Shown: one piece after another, positions 7,792 through 14,542 of the stretch
Layout: each line of letters opens with the position of its first letter
How positions within the stretch are numbered: position 1 is the first letter of the stretch
DNA from: Candidatus Delongbacteria bacterium
GTDB lineage: Bacteria; CAIWAD01; BS150m-G50
Assembly (NCBI GenBank): GCA_016784425.1
Contig: JADHUQ010000043.1
Coordinates: 1 to 14,542 of the forward strand
Reading direction: 5' to 3'
DNA: 14,542 bases
Made by a program: the position numbers and the translations under genes
The notes under the pieces: generated by a model
The model's database searches: none
What the model was told of the DNA's origin: nothing
The model's input: the letters and a program-made list of their open reading frames with translations, nothing else

Positions 7792-8019
7792 AGGGGGTTT
7801 GAACTTAATACTCTTAATCAGCTACTTTTGTCTCTCCAGACGCCCAGGAATCTCTGGACCTGATGTTATACCGCTGCTCGCAGAGAAAGTCCTTTTGAGA
7901 AGGTCAGAACCCGCCTGGGCTCAGTTACGAGGTTGGGAAGAGATCAACTGAAGGGGGGGATGTTCGTTTATCTAGACTACTTCTTGTCGATGAGTTTTGC
8001 CTGGCAGGTCTATTGATTC
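7792..8019. other. Convergent spacer between murI and purA
   Basis: No credible gene. Short inverted repeats are present (TCCAGA 7835-7840 with TCTGGA 7853-7858; GCCCAGG 7842-7848 with CCTGGGC 7914-7920; TCAGTT 7921-7926 with AACTGA 7946-7951), but none is followed by a T-run on the relevant strand, so I do not call a terminator for either gene. Confidence 0.5.
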
Positions 8020-9303
8020 TTATCGCCGGATCAATTCTTCACGGCCCGGGCCTACCGAAAGCAGCTTGACCGGTGTCTCACATATTTCCTCAATACGGGC
8101 GACATAGCGCCGGGCTGCATCCGGCAACTCACTGAAAGTGCGAGCCGCGCGGGTGCTGCTCTGCCAGCCTGGTAGCGTTTCATAAACCGGCTCCGGTCTG
8201 TGGTCCCCGGCAAGTTCAGAAGGGGGGAAGCAGTCGTACAGTGTATCCTCCTGCCGATAACTGCTGCAAAATTGTATCTCCGCCATATCATCCAACACAT
8301 CCAGCTTGGTCAGAGCTAATTCGGTAGTTCCGTTGAGACGGCAGGCAAAACGGGCCAACGGACCGTCAAACCAACCACAACGTCTGAGGCGACCGGTTGT
8401 AGCACCGTATTCCCCAGCCTGCTCCTGGAAATTGCGGGCAAAATCAACATCGCTGAATTCGGTTGGAAACGGCCCCTCGCCTACCCTGGTGTTGTAAGCC
8501 TTCAAAACACCGATAACCCGCCCGACGACTCCAGGCGGTAATCCGGCGCCGACACACGCTCCCCCACTGGTGGGATTTGAGGAGGTAACATAGGGATAGG
8601 TCCCGTGGTCTATGTCGAGCAACGCCCCCTGGGCGCCTTCCAGCAGGATATTCTTACCTGCCCGCATCATATTATGCAGCAGAGTGAATGTATCACAGCT
8701 GAAGGGGCGCAACAATTCAGCCTGCTCCAGTACCTGTTCTATCAGATCTTCCTGCAAGGGTTCTATCTGGTGAACCCGTGTCAGCAACCGGTTGACTTCT
8801 GCCAGCTGCGTCTGCAACCGTTCCCTTAGGGTGGCGGTTTCAGCCAGTTGGCCGAAACGCAGGCCGGTTCGCGCATATTTGTGTGAGTAGGTTGGCCCGA
8901 TACCTCGCCCGGTAGTACCTATGAAGCTGTCACCCTTGGCTGCTTCGTTGAGCTGGTCCAGCTCCCGGTGCCAGGGGAGAATCACGTGAGCCGCTCGCGA
9001 AATCCGCAACCGCGCACCCACCTCGATACCGCTTTGCTCCAGCATCCGGATCTCTTCCAGCAGCGATTGTGGATCGAGTACTACACCATTGCCGATAACA
9101 CAGACAACACCAGAGTGGAGGATACCGGTCGGCAGGTGATGCAGCACTGTTTTTACATTCCCGACGACAACAGTGTGCCCGGCGTTGGGTCCCCCCTGGT
9201 AACGGACGGTTGCATCCATGCCGTTGCTGAGCGCATCGACAATCTTGCCTTTTCCCTCGTCACCCCACTGGAGACCAGTCAGTACTGCAACTTCATAAGC
9301 CAT
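8020..9303 (-). CDS. purA: PurA, adenylosuccinate synthetase
   Basis: Catalyses IMP + aspartate + GTP to adenylosuccinate, the first committed step from IMP to AMP, in the cytoplasm. In 427 residues (family about 430): LQWGDEGKGK at 11-20, the GTP/IMP loop with the catalytic Asp D15; QGGPNAGHT at 36-44 with the catalytic His H43; TGRGIGP at 131-137; EGAQGALLDIDHGTYPYVTS around 222-241; GEGPFPTE at 275-282; GRLRRCGWFD at 304-313; the guanine-specificity TKLDVLD at 332-338; and SVGPGREELI at 416-425. It lies 34 bases after secF on the same strand, but an intrinsic terminator sits in that gap and its 3' arm carries the only apparent Shine-Dalgarno (GGGAGG, about 11 bases from the ATG). purA may therefore have its own promoter inside secF, or depend on readthrough. 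Confidence 0.97.
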   Translation of the reverse strand: MAYEVAVLTGLQWGDEGKGKIVDALSNGMDATVRYQGGPNAGHTVVVGNVKTVLHHLPTGILHSGVVCVIGNGVVLDPQSLLEEIRMLEQSGIEVGARLRISRAAHVILPWHRELDQLNEAAKGDSFIGTTGRGIGPTYSHKYARTGLRFGQLAETATLRERLQTQLAEVNRLLTRVHQIEPLQEDLIEQVLEQAELLRPFSCDTFTLLHNMMRAGKNILLEGAQGALLDIDHGTYPYVTSSNPTSGGACVGAGLPPGVVGRVIGVLKAYNTRVGEGPFPTEFSDVDFARNFQEQAGEYGATTGRLRRCGWFDGPLARFACRLNGTTELALTKLDVLDDMAEIQFCSSYRQEDTLYDCFPPSELAGDHRPEPVYETLPGWQSSTRAARTFSELPDAARRYVARIEEICETPVKLLSVGPGREELIRR

Positions 9304-9308
9304 ACATG

Positions 9309-9332
9309 AAAAAGCCTCCCGGATGGAGGCTT
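9309..9332 (-). terminator. Intrinsic terminator after secF, overlapping the purA ribosome binding site
   Basis: Read on the minus strand: AAGCCTCC, a five-base loop ATCCG, the exact complement GGAGGCTT, and a run of five T in total. It begins five bases after the secF stop and the T-run ends five bases before the purA ATG. The GGGAGG at the start of the 3' arm is also the only Shine-Dalgarno-like sequence for purA, so folding would both end the secDF message and hide the purA start on any readthrough message. Confidence 0.75.
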
Positions 9333-9337
9333 CCTGA

Positions 9338-10261
9338 TTATTTCTTTTTCAACAATTCCTGCCGCTGAGATCGCATTTGCCATTCCAGCACCACCGGTGA
9401 TGCAATAAATACGGAAGAGTAGGTTCCTACCAATACCCCCACCGTCAGAGCGAAGGCGAAGTTATGGATCACATCGCCACCGATGAGTAAAAGAATGAGC
9501 GTCACGAAGAGGGTAGTCATGGAGGTCACGATCGTACGGGAGAGCGACTCGTTGATGGAGCGGTTGATTACCTCGTCATAAGCGACGGTGTTTTTCAGCT
9601 TCTTGATATTTTCCCGGATCCGGTCGTAAACCACGATGGTATCGTTAAGCGAGTAGCCGATAATCGTCAGGAAAGCACCGATGATAGCCAGTGATATCTC
9701 GTAGTTCATCAGCGAGAAGATACCCAGAGTAATCAATACGTCGTGCGCCAGCGCCACAATTGCGCCCACGGCGAACTTGAACTCGAACCGGATTGTCAGG
9801 TAGAGGATGATGAAAAACATCGCAATCAGGATCGCCCAGAGAGCGGCGGCCTTGAGTTCGTTGCCAATCTTCGGTCCGACCTTATCCACACTCAGAACCT
9901 CGTAAGGGTTATCGGAAAAGCTTTCCTGCAATTGTGTCAGTACCTGGCTGCTGATATCCCCCATTGATTCCTCGGCACTCAACTTCATGGCGATATGTTC
10001 TTTGCCGTCCTGCCCGATGATGGCTTTCACCTCGATACTGGTCAGGTTTAGCGGAACCAGGGCGTTACGAACTTCACCTTCAGGGATATGCTCCTGGAAG
10101 CTCACCATGATTTCGGTGCCACCGGTGAAATCGATGGCGTAGCGGGGACCGCCGTGCAGGATGAGAGAACCGATGCCCAGCAGAATCACCACAGCCGAAA
10201 TAATGTATCCGGTACGGCGCTGCTGAATAATGCGGAATTTTGGGTCTACCAGAAACTTCAT
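9338..10261 (-). CDS. secF: SecF, protein-export membrane protein
   Basis: Inner-membrane partner of SecD; the complex uses the proton-motive force to help pull Sec substrates out of SecYEG on the periplasmic side. In 307 residues (normal): first membrane segment about 18-36, periplasmic motif YAIDFTGGTE at 41-50, a periplasmic domain to about 125, VGPKIGNEL at 128-136, then five further hydrophobic segments between about 137 and 290, with the conserved GYSLNDTIVVYDRIREN at 202-218, and a basic tail ending in KKK. The ATG is preceded by AGGAG about nine bases upstream; the gap from the secD stop is 12 bases and the Shine-Dalgarno overlaps that stop, indicating co-translation. A terminator follows immediately. 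Confidence 0.96.
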   Translation of the reverse strand: MKFLVDPKFRIIQQRRTGYIISAVVILLGIGSLILHGGPRYAIDFTGGTEIMVSFQEHIPEGEVRNALVPLNLTSIEVKAIIGQDGKEHIAMKLSAEESMGDISSQVLTQLQESFSDNPYEVLSVDKVGPKIGNELKAAALWAILIAMFFIILYLTIRFEFKFAVGAIVALAHDVLITLGIFSLMNYEISLAIIGAFLTIIGYSLNDTIVVYDRIRENIKKLKNTVAYDEVINRSINESLSRTIVTSMTTLFVTLILLLIGGDVIHNFAFALTVGVLVGTYSSVFIASPVVLEWQMRSQRQELLKKK

Positions 10262-10273
10262 ATCTAAAAACTC

Positions 10274-12184
10274 CTAGATGCTGATTTTTTCAACTTTGTC
10301 CCGACTGCCGTATAAGAAATCGAAGATCAGGTGCGAAACTACGATGGCAGTGTACATTGAAGCGACAATACCGATCATCAGGGTGATGGCGAAGCCCTTC
10401 AGGGGACCAGTTCCGAACTGGTACAGAACCAGGGTGGCAATCAGGGTGGTGACATTGGCGTCCAGAATAGTGGTAAACGCCCGGTCAAAACCGCTCTCGA
10501 TCGCGGCCTTTACCGTTTTACCAAAACGGCGTTCCTCACGAATACGCTCGAAAATCAACACATTGGCATCAACCGCCATACCGATAGTCAGGATGACACC
10601 GGCTATTCCAGGCAGTGTCAGCGTGGCGTGGAAAGCGGCCAGTACCGCGGCCATAAAGAGCATGTTCAACATCAACGCCACCACTGCAATCACACCAGCG
10701 AGATGGTAGTAGACCATCATGAACAGCATGACCACCACTAAACCCAGCAGGACGGCAAAGGAACCGCTGCGAATTGAGTCGCGACCCAGGGAGGGTCCGA
10801 CGGTCCGTTCCTCAATAATGTCCACCGGAGCCGGCAGCGCACCGGCGCGGAGCACGATAGCCAGATCTTTGGCTGACTCCATGCTCTCCATACCTTCAAT
10901 GACACCCCGTCCGTGGGGAATTTTACTGCGAATGTTGGGGGCCATGAAAACCCTGTTGTCCAGCACGATGGCTAGACGGCGGTCGATGTTGTCTCCCGTA
11001 ACCCGTCCGAAAGTGCGAGCACCCTGTTTGTCGAGTTCAAAAGAGACGACCGCCTGACCGGCGCGCCCGGTAGAGTATCCCTGGTCAACATCGGCATAAG
11101 CGTTCTTGAGATACTGACCGGTAAGGGCTGCTTCCTTTTTGATCAGATAGAGGGGGAAATAACGCAGTCCTGCCTGACCCGGATCGGTTTTACGTCCCCA
11201 GATAAATCGTAAATCCGGGGGGATCAATTTGATTACTCCCGGGTCGGCCAGGATTTCTTTGATCTGGTTGATATTATCTTCAGCAACAGCGTAGCTACCC
11301 TGGAAGTTGACAAAGTAGGAAAGGAAGGGCTCCTCTTCGGTAGCACGGGTCAGGTCGGCTTCAGGTGACAACTCTTCCTGCTGCAACTGGGTGAGTGGAC
11401 TTTCACCAGCATCATCGGTGGTGGCGGTCTCTGCTTCCGCTCCCGGCTGTTCTGAAACTGTTTCCTCTCCGGTCTCTTCCTCTGTAACTGCCATGGCTGC
11501 AGCGAGAGAATCCGGATCCATCCCTTTCATATAATCGTTGATAGCGGTGAAGATGTTATTGGTGATATCCATCTCCGCGACCAGAGTGAACTCAAGCTGA
11601 GCGGTTTTACCGATCAGTGCCCGCGCCCGCTGGGGGTCGTCTACACCTGGTAATTCGATGATGATGCGTCGCTGTCCCCGTTTCATAATCGACGGTTCGG
11701 TCAAACCAAATTCATCGATCCGGTTGCGCAGAATTTCCAGTGAGCGGTTGATAGCATCGGTCGCCTGCTCCCGGATGTAATCCATGATCTCAGCATCGGT
11801 TTGTCGTGGTTCGCCGAAGTAGCGGTTCAGCGGTACGGCTGATTCGGTAAACTTGGTGGTTACCAGGTCGTAGAAATCCTCCGAGACATGCATCTCGTCA
11901 GCAATACTGCTGCTGATCTCTTCAAACTTGGCGTCCTTGTGGTGAGCCAGGTTTTCCATCAACCGGATCAGGTCCACTTCGAGCTGGAGATACATACCAC
12001 CCTGCAGATCAAGACCAAGCTTGAGGGCTTTTGCTTTCAGTTCGGGAAGATCGCCCCGTACCATCAGCGTGTCAGTCTGCGCTTCGCTCAGTGTGAAATA
12101 CTTGACTGTAGGATAGACGAAATAGCCGGCCAGAACGATAAAGGCGGCCACCATTATCCAACGTGCTTTGTTGTTGCGACTCAT
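10274..12184 (-). CDS. secD: SecD, protein-export membrane protein
   Basis: Larger subunit of the SecDF export motor. In 636 residues: first membrane segment about 9-27; LGLDLQGGMYLQLEV at 56-70; the start of the periplasmic P1 domain (RNRIDEFGLTEPSI at 153-166, RIIIELPGV at 173-181); LRAGALPAPV at 445-454 and TVGPSLGRDSI at 461-471; then about five membrane segments in the C-terminal third, with GMAVDANVLIFERIREE at 535-551. Odd: residues about 222-287 form an acidic, Glu/Thr/Ala-rich, low-complexity insertion within the periplasmic part. The ATG is the only start after an upstream in-frame TAA; GAGGAG is about 13 bases before it, slightly far. A strong promoter-like sequence lies 43-71 bases upstream, and secF follows after 12 bases. 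Confidence 0.96.
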   Translation of the reverse strand: MSRNNKARWIMVAAFIVLAGYFVYPTVKYFTLSEAQTDTLMVRGDLPELKAKALKLGLDLQGGMYLQLEVDLIRLMENLAHHKDAKFEEISSSIADEMHVSEDFYDLVTTKFTESAVPLNRYFGEPRQTDAEIMDYIREQATDAINRSLEILRNRIDEFGLTEPSIMKRGQRRIIIELPGVDDPQRARALIGKTAQLEFTLVAEMDITNNIFTAINDYMKGMDPDSLAAAMAVTEEETGEETVSEQPGAEAETATTDDAGESPLTQLQQEELSPEADLTRATEEEPFLSYFVNFQGSYAVAEDNINQIKEILADPGVIKLIPPDLRFIWGRKTDPGQAGLRYFPLYLIKKEAALTGQYLKNAYADVDQGYSTGRAGQAVVSFELDKQGARTFGRVTGDNIDRRLAIVLDNRVFMAPNIRSKIPHGRGVIEGMESMESAKDLAIVLRAGALPAPVDIIEERTVGPSLGRDSIRSGSFAVLLGLVVVMLFMMVYYHLAGVIAVVALMLNMLFMAAVLAAFHATLTLPGIAGVILTIGMAVDANVLIFERIREERRFGKTVKAAIESGFDRAFTTILDANVTTLIATLVLYQFGTGPLKGFAITLMIGIVASMYTAIVVSHLIFDFLYGSRDKVEKISI

Positions 12185-12495
12185 CGGGTTGCTTTAACTC
12201 CTCTTAATCAAAAGTTGCAAGCTTTTAATCTAGACCAGATTTATCACCCTGTCAAGTCTAGTTAACCAGGAGTGATAATAGAGGTGTGAAGGGAAAATGT
12301 GAGACGTAGCTTCGAAGTGGTATTTGCAGCCGGGCAGGTGGCCGGTCGGCGTCATCCAGGCATTAGAAAGCGATGTTGTATTTCGGGAGATTTGCGGCGC
12401 AGTAATTCTGCAGTAAGCGTTGCCGCCATCGTTACTCACTCTCGATAAACCTCCGGATCACACCCGTCACAACCTCGTGACACACTGAGCCTGTT
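12185..12495. other. 311-base spacer between the barrel gene and secD
   Basis: Both flanking genes are on the minus strand. The end nearest secD holds its promoter and leader. In the remainder I see no credible gene; a 69-codon minus-strand frame crosses it but has no Shine-Dalgarno, no recognisable domain and would run into the promoter. A small inverted repeat (GTCAC 12466-12470 with GTGAC 12477-12481) follows the barrel gene but has no T-run, and GCAGTAA is repeated at 12399-12405 and 12410-12416. Confidence 0.6.
12227..12255 (-). promoter_or_regulatory. Sigma70-like promoter for secD-secF
   Basis: On the minus strand a perfect TTGACA (12255-12250) and TAGATT (12232-12227, 4 of 6 to the -10 consensus) are separated by exactly 17 bases. 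Transcription would start near 12220, giving a leader of about 36 bases that contains the GAGGAG ribosome binding site of secD. This is the best promoter match in the window. Confidence 0.65.
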
Positions 12496-13269
12496 CTACC
12501 ACGACGTGATCGCGAGGGTCAACCCCAGCTGGAGGGTAAAGATGTCGACCTTGCCGGCACCCTCGGTCGGATAAGTCTTTATAACCAGCTGTTCAAAGTC
12601 GTGACTCTCATAGTGAACCTTGGCGGTCAGACCAAGAAAGCTGGTGAGAAAATACCAGCAGTCCGCTTCAGCCGTAAGGTAACGATCAGCGAGACTGCTA
12701 CCGCCGAGTTCTTTCGCGTCGGCGTTGAATCCGAAGTTGTAGCAAACCGCAACATGACTGCAGAAATGTTCATTCACCAGCCACTGGTGCCCCAGCCCCA
12801 ATCCGAACCCGACTCCCGCTGCCCGGTATTCATCCTTCTCCACGTTGTCCGCGTCGATCTTGTACCAGTCAAGCAGATTGTAAGCAATATTGAATTTGCC
12901 GGGACCGCTATCGAGAACGGAGACACCACCCCGGAAACGGAAAATCCGGACTGACTCCACATCGTGAATATCATCGTCAGCCATCTGTTCCACACTCTGG
13001 GAGAGGACCAGATTATTGAAGATGCGCATCAACCAGTTGACATCTATGCTCCAGAAGCCGGACTGAGAGATTTGTGTAACACCAATATCAAAATAGGGTT
13101 GCGGTGCTTTGAAGGTTGGATACTTCTCAGTCTCAAATGTCAGCGTGCTGTTGTTGGAGTAGAAGTCATACATCAATCGCCACTCAGGCGCCTGGCGGCC
13201 ATGCCCACCGAAAGCCACTGGTACAGAAGTCAGGATAAGCAATAAAATTACCGCTAAATTTTTCTTCAT
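12496..13269 (-). CDS. Exported beta-rich protein, probable outer-membrane barrel; function unknown
   Basis: I do not recognise a named family. The 257-residue product starts with a clear signal peptide (MKKNLAVILLLILTSVPVAF, cut likely near FGG at 20-22) and continues with alternating polar and hydrophobic stretches, many aromatic residues and glycines (for example GVGFGLGLGHQWLV at 152-165), ending LQLGLTLAITSW with a terminal aromatic. That pattern fits a small outer-membrane beta barrel, but no porin or OmpA signature is visible. The ATG at 13269 is chosen because GGGAGG lies five bases upstream and the signal peptide begins there; the frame stays open 62 codons farther, but that part has no Shine-Dalgarno and is probably leader and promoter. 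It stands alone, divergent from the tolC-like gene; a shared role in the cell envelope is possible but unproven. Confidence 0.75.
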   Translation of the reverse strand: MKKNLAVILLLILTSVPVAFGGHGRQAPEWRLMYDFYSNNSTLTFETEKYPTFKAPQPYFDIGVTQISQSGFWSIDVNWLMRIFNNLVLSQSVEQMADDDIHDVESVRIFRFRGGVSVLDSGPGKFNIAYNLLDWYKIDADNVEKDEYRAAGVGFGLGLGHQWLVNEHFCSHVAVCYNFGFNADAKELGGSSLADRYLTAEADCWYFLTSFLGLTAKVHYESHDFEQLVIKTYPTEGAGKVDIFTLQLGLTLAITSW

Positions 13270-13315
13270 GTTGTCCTCCCGGTTTCTCTTCCGTCCAACC
13301 CTGGCGGCGCACAAA

Positions 13316-13345
13316 ATGATACCACCAATGACGGATGTAACACAA
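13316..13345 (-). promoter_or_regulatory. Possible promoter for the barrel gene
   Basis: On the minus strand TTGTGT (13345-13340, 3 of 6 to the -35 consensus) and TATCAT (13321-13316, 5 of 6 to the -10 consensus) are 18 bases apart, about 46 bases before the ATG. The weak -35 makes this tentative. If right, it confirms that the upstream extension of the reading frame is not translated. Confidence 0.35.
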
Positions 13346-13476
13346 TCGTCAGATACATCGGTCATCTTGAACCGGGAACAGGGTCTGCTTATCTCATGTG
13401 AGTGGCAAGGACTAATCTGAACTGCAGGTATTACTTCCCTTTCCCTGACTGGCATCCCAAATTGTGTCTCTATTTA

Positions 13477-13510
13477 CCGGCTTCCGTGATCACTTCGCAA
13501 CTGAAGCCGG
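13477..13510. repeat. 8-bp inverted repeat upstream of the tolC-like gene
   Basis: CCGGCTTC at 13477-13484 is complementary to GAAGCCGG at 13503-13510, with 18 bases between. It ends 21 bases before the ATG and 11 bases before the GGAG. Candidate operator or leader hairpin; no T-run follows, so not a terminator. Confidence 0.35.
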
Positions 13511-13531
13511 CCTCAACCTGTGGAGACAAAA

Positions 13532-14542
13532 ATGTGTTGTTTTTCTGAATTGGTGAGGATAACCGACACCTCCGTGAGTGACTTCCGATTCTGGCGAGAA
13601 CCGTGCAAATCGCCTCTCAAGGATCGTCTGCGGATTTTCCTGCTGGTTGTCACACTGCTCCTGCCGTTGGTTTCTCTGCAGGCCGCGACGGAGCCCCCTT
13701 CAGTTGATCCCGCCAAAATCTGGACACTGCCGGAGCTGGTCGACCTGGCCCGCCAGAATAATCCCGATTATCGGATCGCCGCCTGGGAACAGGGATTAAG
13801 TCGTTACCTGCGACTGCAGGCAGCCGGCAACTTTCTACCCAGCCTGAGCAGTTCTGCCTCGTTTTCCCAGAGCAACTCCCGTCGCATCTCCTGGATCGGT
13901 TTCGAAGGGGAGCCAGTAGACATTCCAGAAGCAATTACCAGTATTTCCCGAAGCTCCCGCTATTCGCTTTCCGGTTCACTCTCCCTTTTTAACGGTGGTC
14001 GTAACCTCCTGGAATGGATGGCCGCAGATCACAATATCACTGCGACCGGCCTGCAGCTGACCAGCACCGACCAATGGCTGGTGTACCAGGTCACCAGCGC
14101 CAGTTACCAGACGATGGCGGCCGCTGAGCAGCTGACCGGTACCCGCAGTTTCCTGGAGGAGCAACAGGACAAGTTCGAGCGCACCCTGGAACTGTACCGG
14201 CTCGGAGTCAACACCCATCTCGATACCCTCCAGTCCTGGATTGACCTGCTCAACCAGCGCAATGCCCTGCTGGAAGATGAGAACAATCTCGCCATGCAAC
14301 AGGCCACGCTCAACGAGCTGCTGGGGCTGCCGGTCGACGCCAAGTTGCAATTTGCTCCACCAGCACAGATGATCAATCCTGAATTGCTGCAACAGGAGGA
14401 GCTGCTGGCACAAGCCCTGGAGCTGAACCCCAACCTGCAGCTGCTGCGAAATGATATCGAACTCAAACGGATCCGGCAATGGCAGGCTACCGCCGCTTAT
14501 CTCCCGACACTGGATGCGGAATTCTCACTCTCCGCCTCCGCT
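13532..14542 (+). CDS. TolC-family outer-membrane efflux protein (3' partial)
   Basis: Outer-membrane channel component of efflux or type I secretion systems. The frame runs open from 13532 to the last base (337 codons) and is cut by the window end. Seen: hydrophobic signal core IFLLVVTLLLPLVSLQA at about 35-51; then IWTLPELVDLARQNNPDYRI from residue 63, the usual helical start of a TolC repeat; SLSGSLSLFNGGRNLLEW, the typical strand-to-helix turn; and a long coiled-coil region with LYRLGVNTHLDTLQSW from 221 and an ELLGLP turn, followed by ALELNPNLQLLRNDIELKR, the start of the second repeat. The ATG at 13532 is chosen for GGAG six bases upstream, but gives an unusually long (about 34-residue) region before the signal core; GTG at 13574 would give a more ordinary signal peptide but lacks a well-placed Shine-Dalgarno. 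A membrane fusion protein and pump may follow outside the window. Confidence 0.93.
   Translation, partial: MCCFSELVRITDTSVSDFRFWREPCKSPLKDRLRIFLLVVTLLLPLVSLQAATEPPSVDPAKIWTLPELVDLARQNNPDYRIAAWEQGLSRYLRLQAAGNFLPSLSSSASFSQSNSRRISWIGFEGEPVDIPEAITSISRSSRYSLSGSLSLFNGGRNLLEWMAADHNITATGLQLTSTDQWLVYQVTSASYQTMAAAEQLTGTRSFLEEQQDKFERTLELYRLGVNTHLDTLQSWIDLLNQRNALLEDENNLAMQQATLNELLGLPVDAKLQFAPPAQMINPELLQQEELLAQALELNPNLQLLRNDIELKRIRQWQATAAYLPTLDAEFSLSASA

Noticed and set aside
7835..7951. Several short inverted repeats after murI as a terminator or tRNA
   Set aside because: Stems of 6-7 bp without T-runs; no TPsiC-like or anticodon-arm pattern for a tRNA.
12230..12439. 69-codon minus-strand ORF between the barrel gene and secD
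   Set aside because: No ribosome binding site, no recognisable domain, and it runs into the secD promoter; most likely a chance frame.
13270..13455. 62-codon upstream extension of the barrel protein frame
   Set aside because: A good Shine-Dalgarno and the signal peptide start at the ATG at 13269, and a promoter-like sequence lies inside the extension.
13578..13934. Overlapping frames inside the tolC region on both strands
   Set aside because: The open frame from 13532 to the window end has clear TolC features; the others are out-of-frame shadows.
1..14542. CRISPR arrays, phage genes, toxin-antitoxin pairs or defence systems
   Set aside because: I looked on both strands and saw no regularly spaced repeats, integrase, transposase or defence-family motifs in the window.

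Overview
The window looks like chromosomal, mostly housekeeping DNA from a Gram-negative (diderm) bacterium, probably of the FCB group (Bacteroidota relatives such as Marinimicrobia, Calditrichota or similar lineages). Three things point there. A secreted M1 aminopeptidase ends in a type IX secretion (Por) C-terminal sorting domain. A TolC outer-membrane efflux protein and a beta-barrel-like protein imply an outer membrane. MurE carries the DNPR signature of meso-diaminopimelate peptidoglycan. The lineage assignment is inference; no rRNA or other phylogenetic marker is present. GC looks moderate (about half, by eye) and even across the genes, with no phage, CRISPR or defence genes.

Layout. 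Bases 1-1742 (+): the 3' part of rlmN, coupled by an ATGA overlap to a GT2 glycosyltransferase. Bases 1743-2042: non-coding, holding a fold-back element of about 231 bp with imperfect terminal inverted repeats and an internal perfect 16-bp inverted repeat. Bases 2043-4022 (-): secreted M1 aminopeptidase. Bases 4023-4216: divergent regulatory region with a good sigma70-like promoter for the next operon. Bases 4217-7791 (+): murE-murD-murI, a peptidoglycan precursor operon. Bases 7792-8019: convergent spacer. Bases 8020-12184 (-): secD-secF-purA, with a good promoter in front of secD and an intrinsic terminator squeezed between secF and purA. Bases 12185-12495: spacer. Bases 12496-13269 (-): unrecognised exported, probably outer-membrane, beta-rich protein. 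Bases 13270-13531: divergent intergenic region. Bases 13532-14542 (+): 5' part of a tolC-like gene running off the window.

How they work together. murI makes D-glutamate, MurD adds it to UDP-MurNAc-L-Ala, and MurE adds the third residue, so the middle operon supplies three consecutive requirements of cell-wall precursor synthesis. SecDF drives the late stage of Sec export, which the aminopeptidase, the barrel protein and TolC would all use to leave the cytoplasm. PurA (AMP synthesis) and RlmN (rRNA/tRNA adenosine methylation) are ordinary housekeeping enzymes.

I see no clear new multi-gene system. The most interesting signals are the fold-back element at 1786-2016 and the terminator that overlaps the apparent ribosome binding site of purA at 9309-9332.
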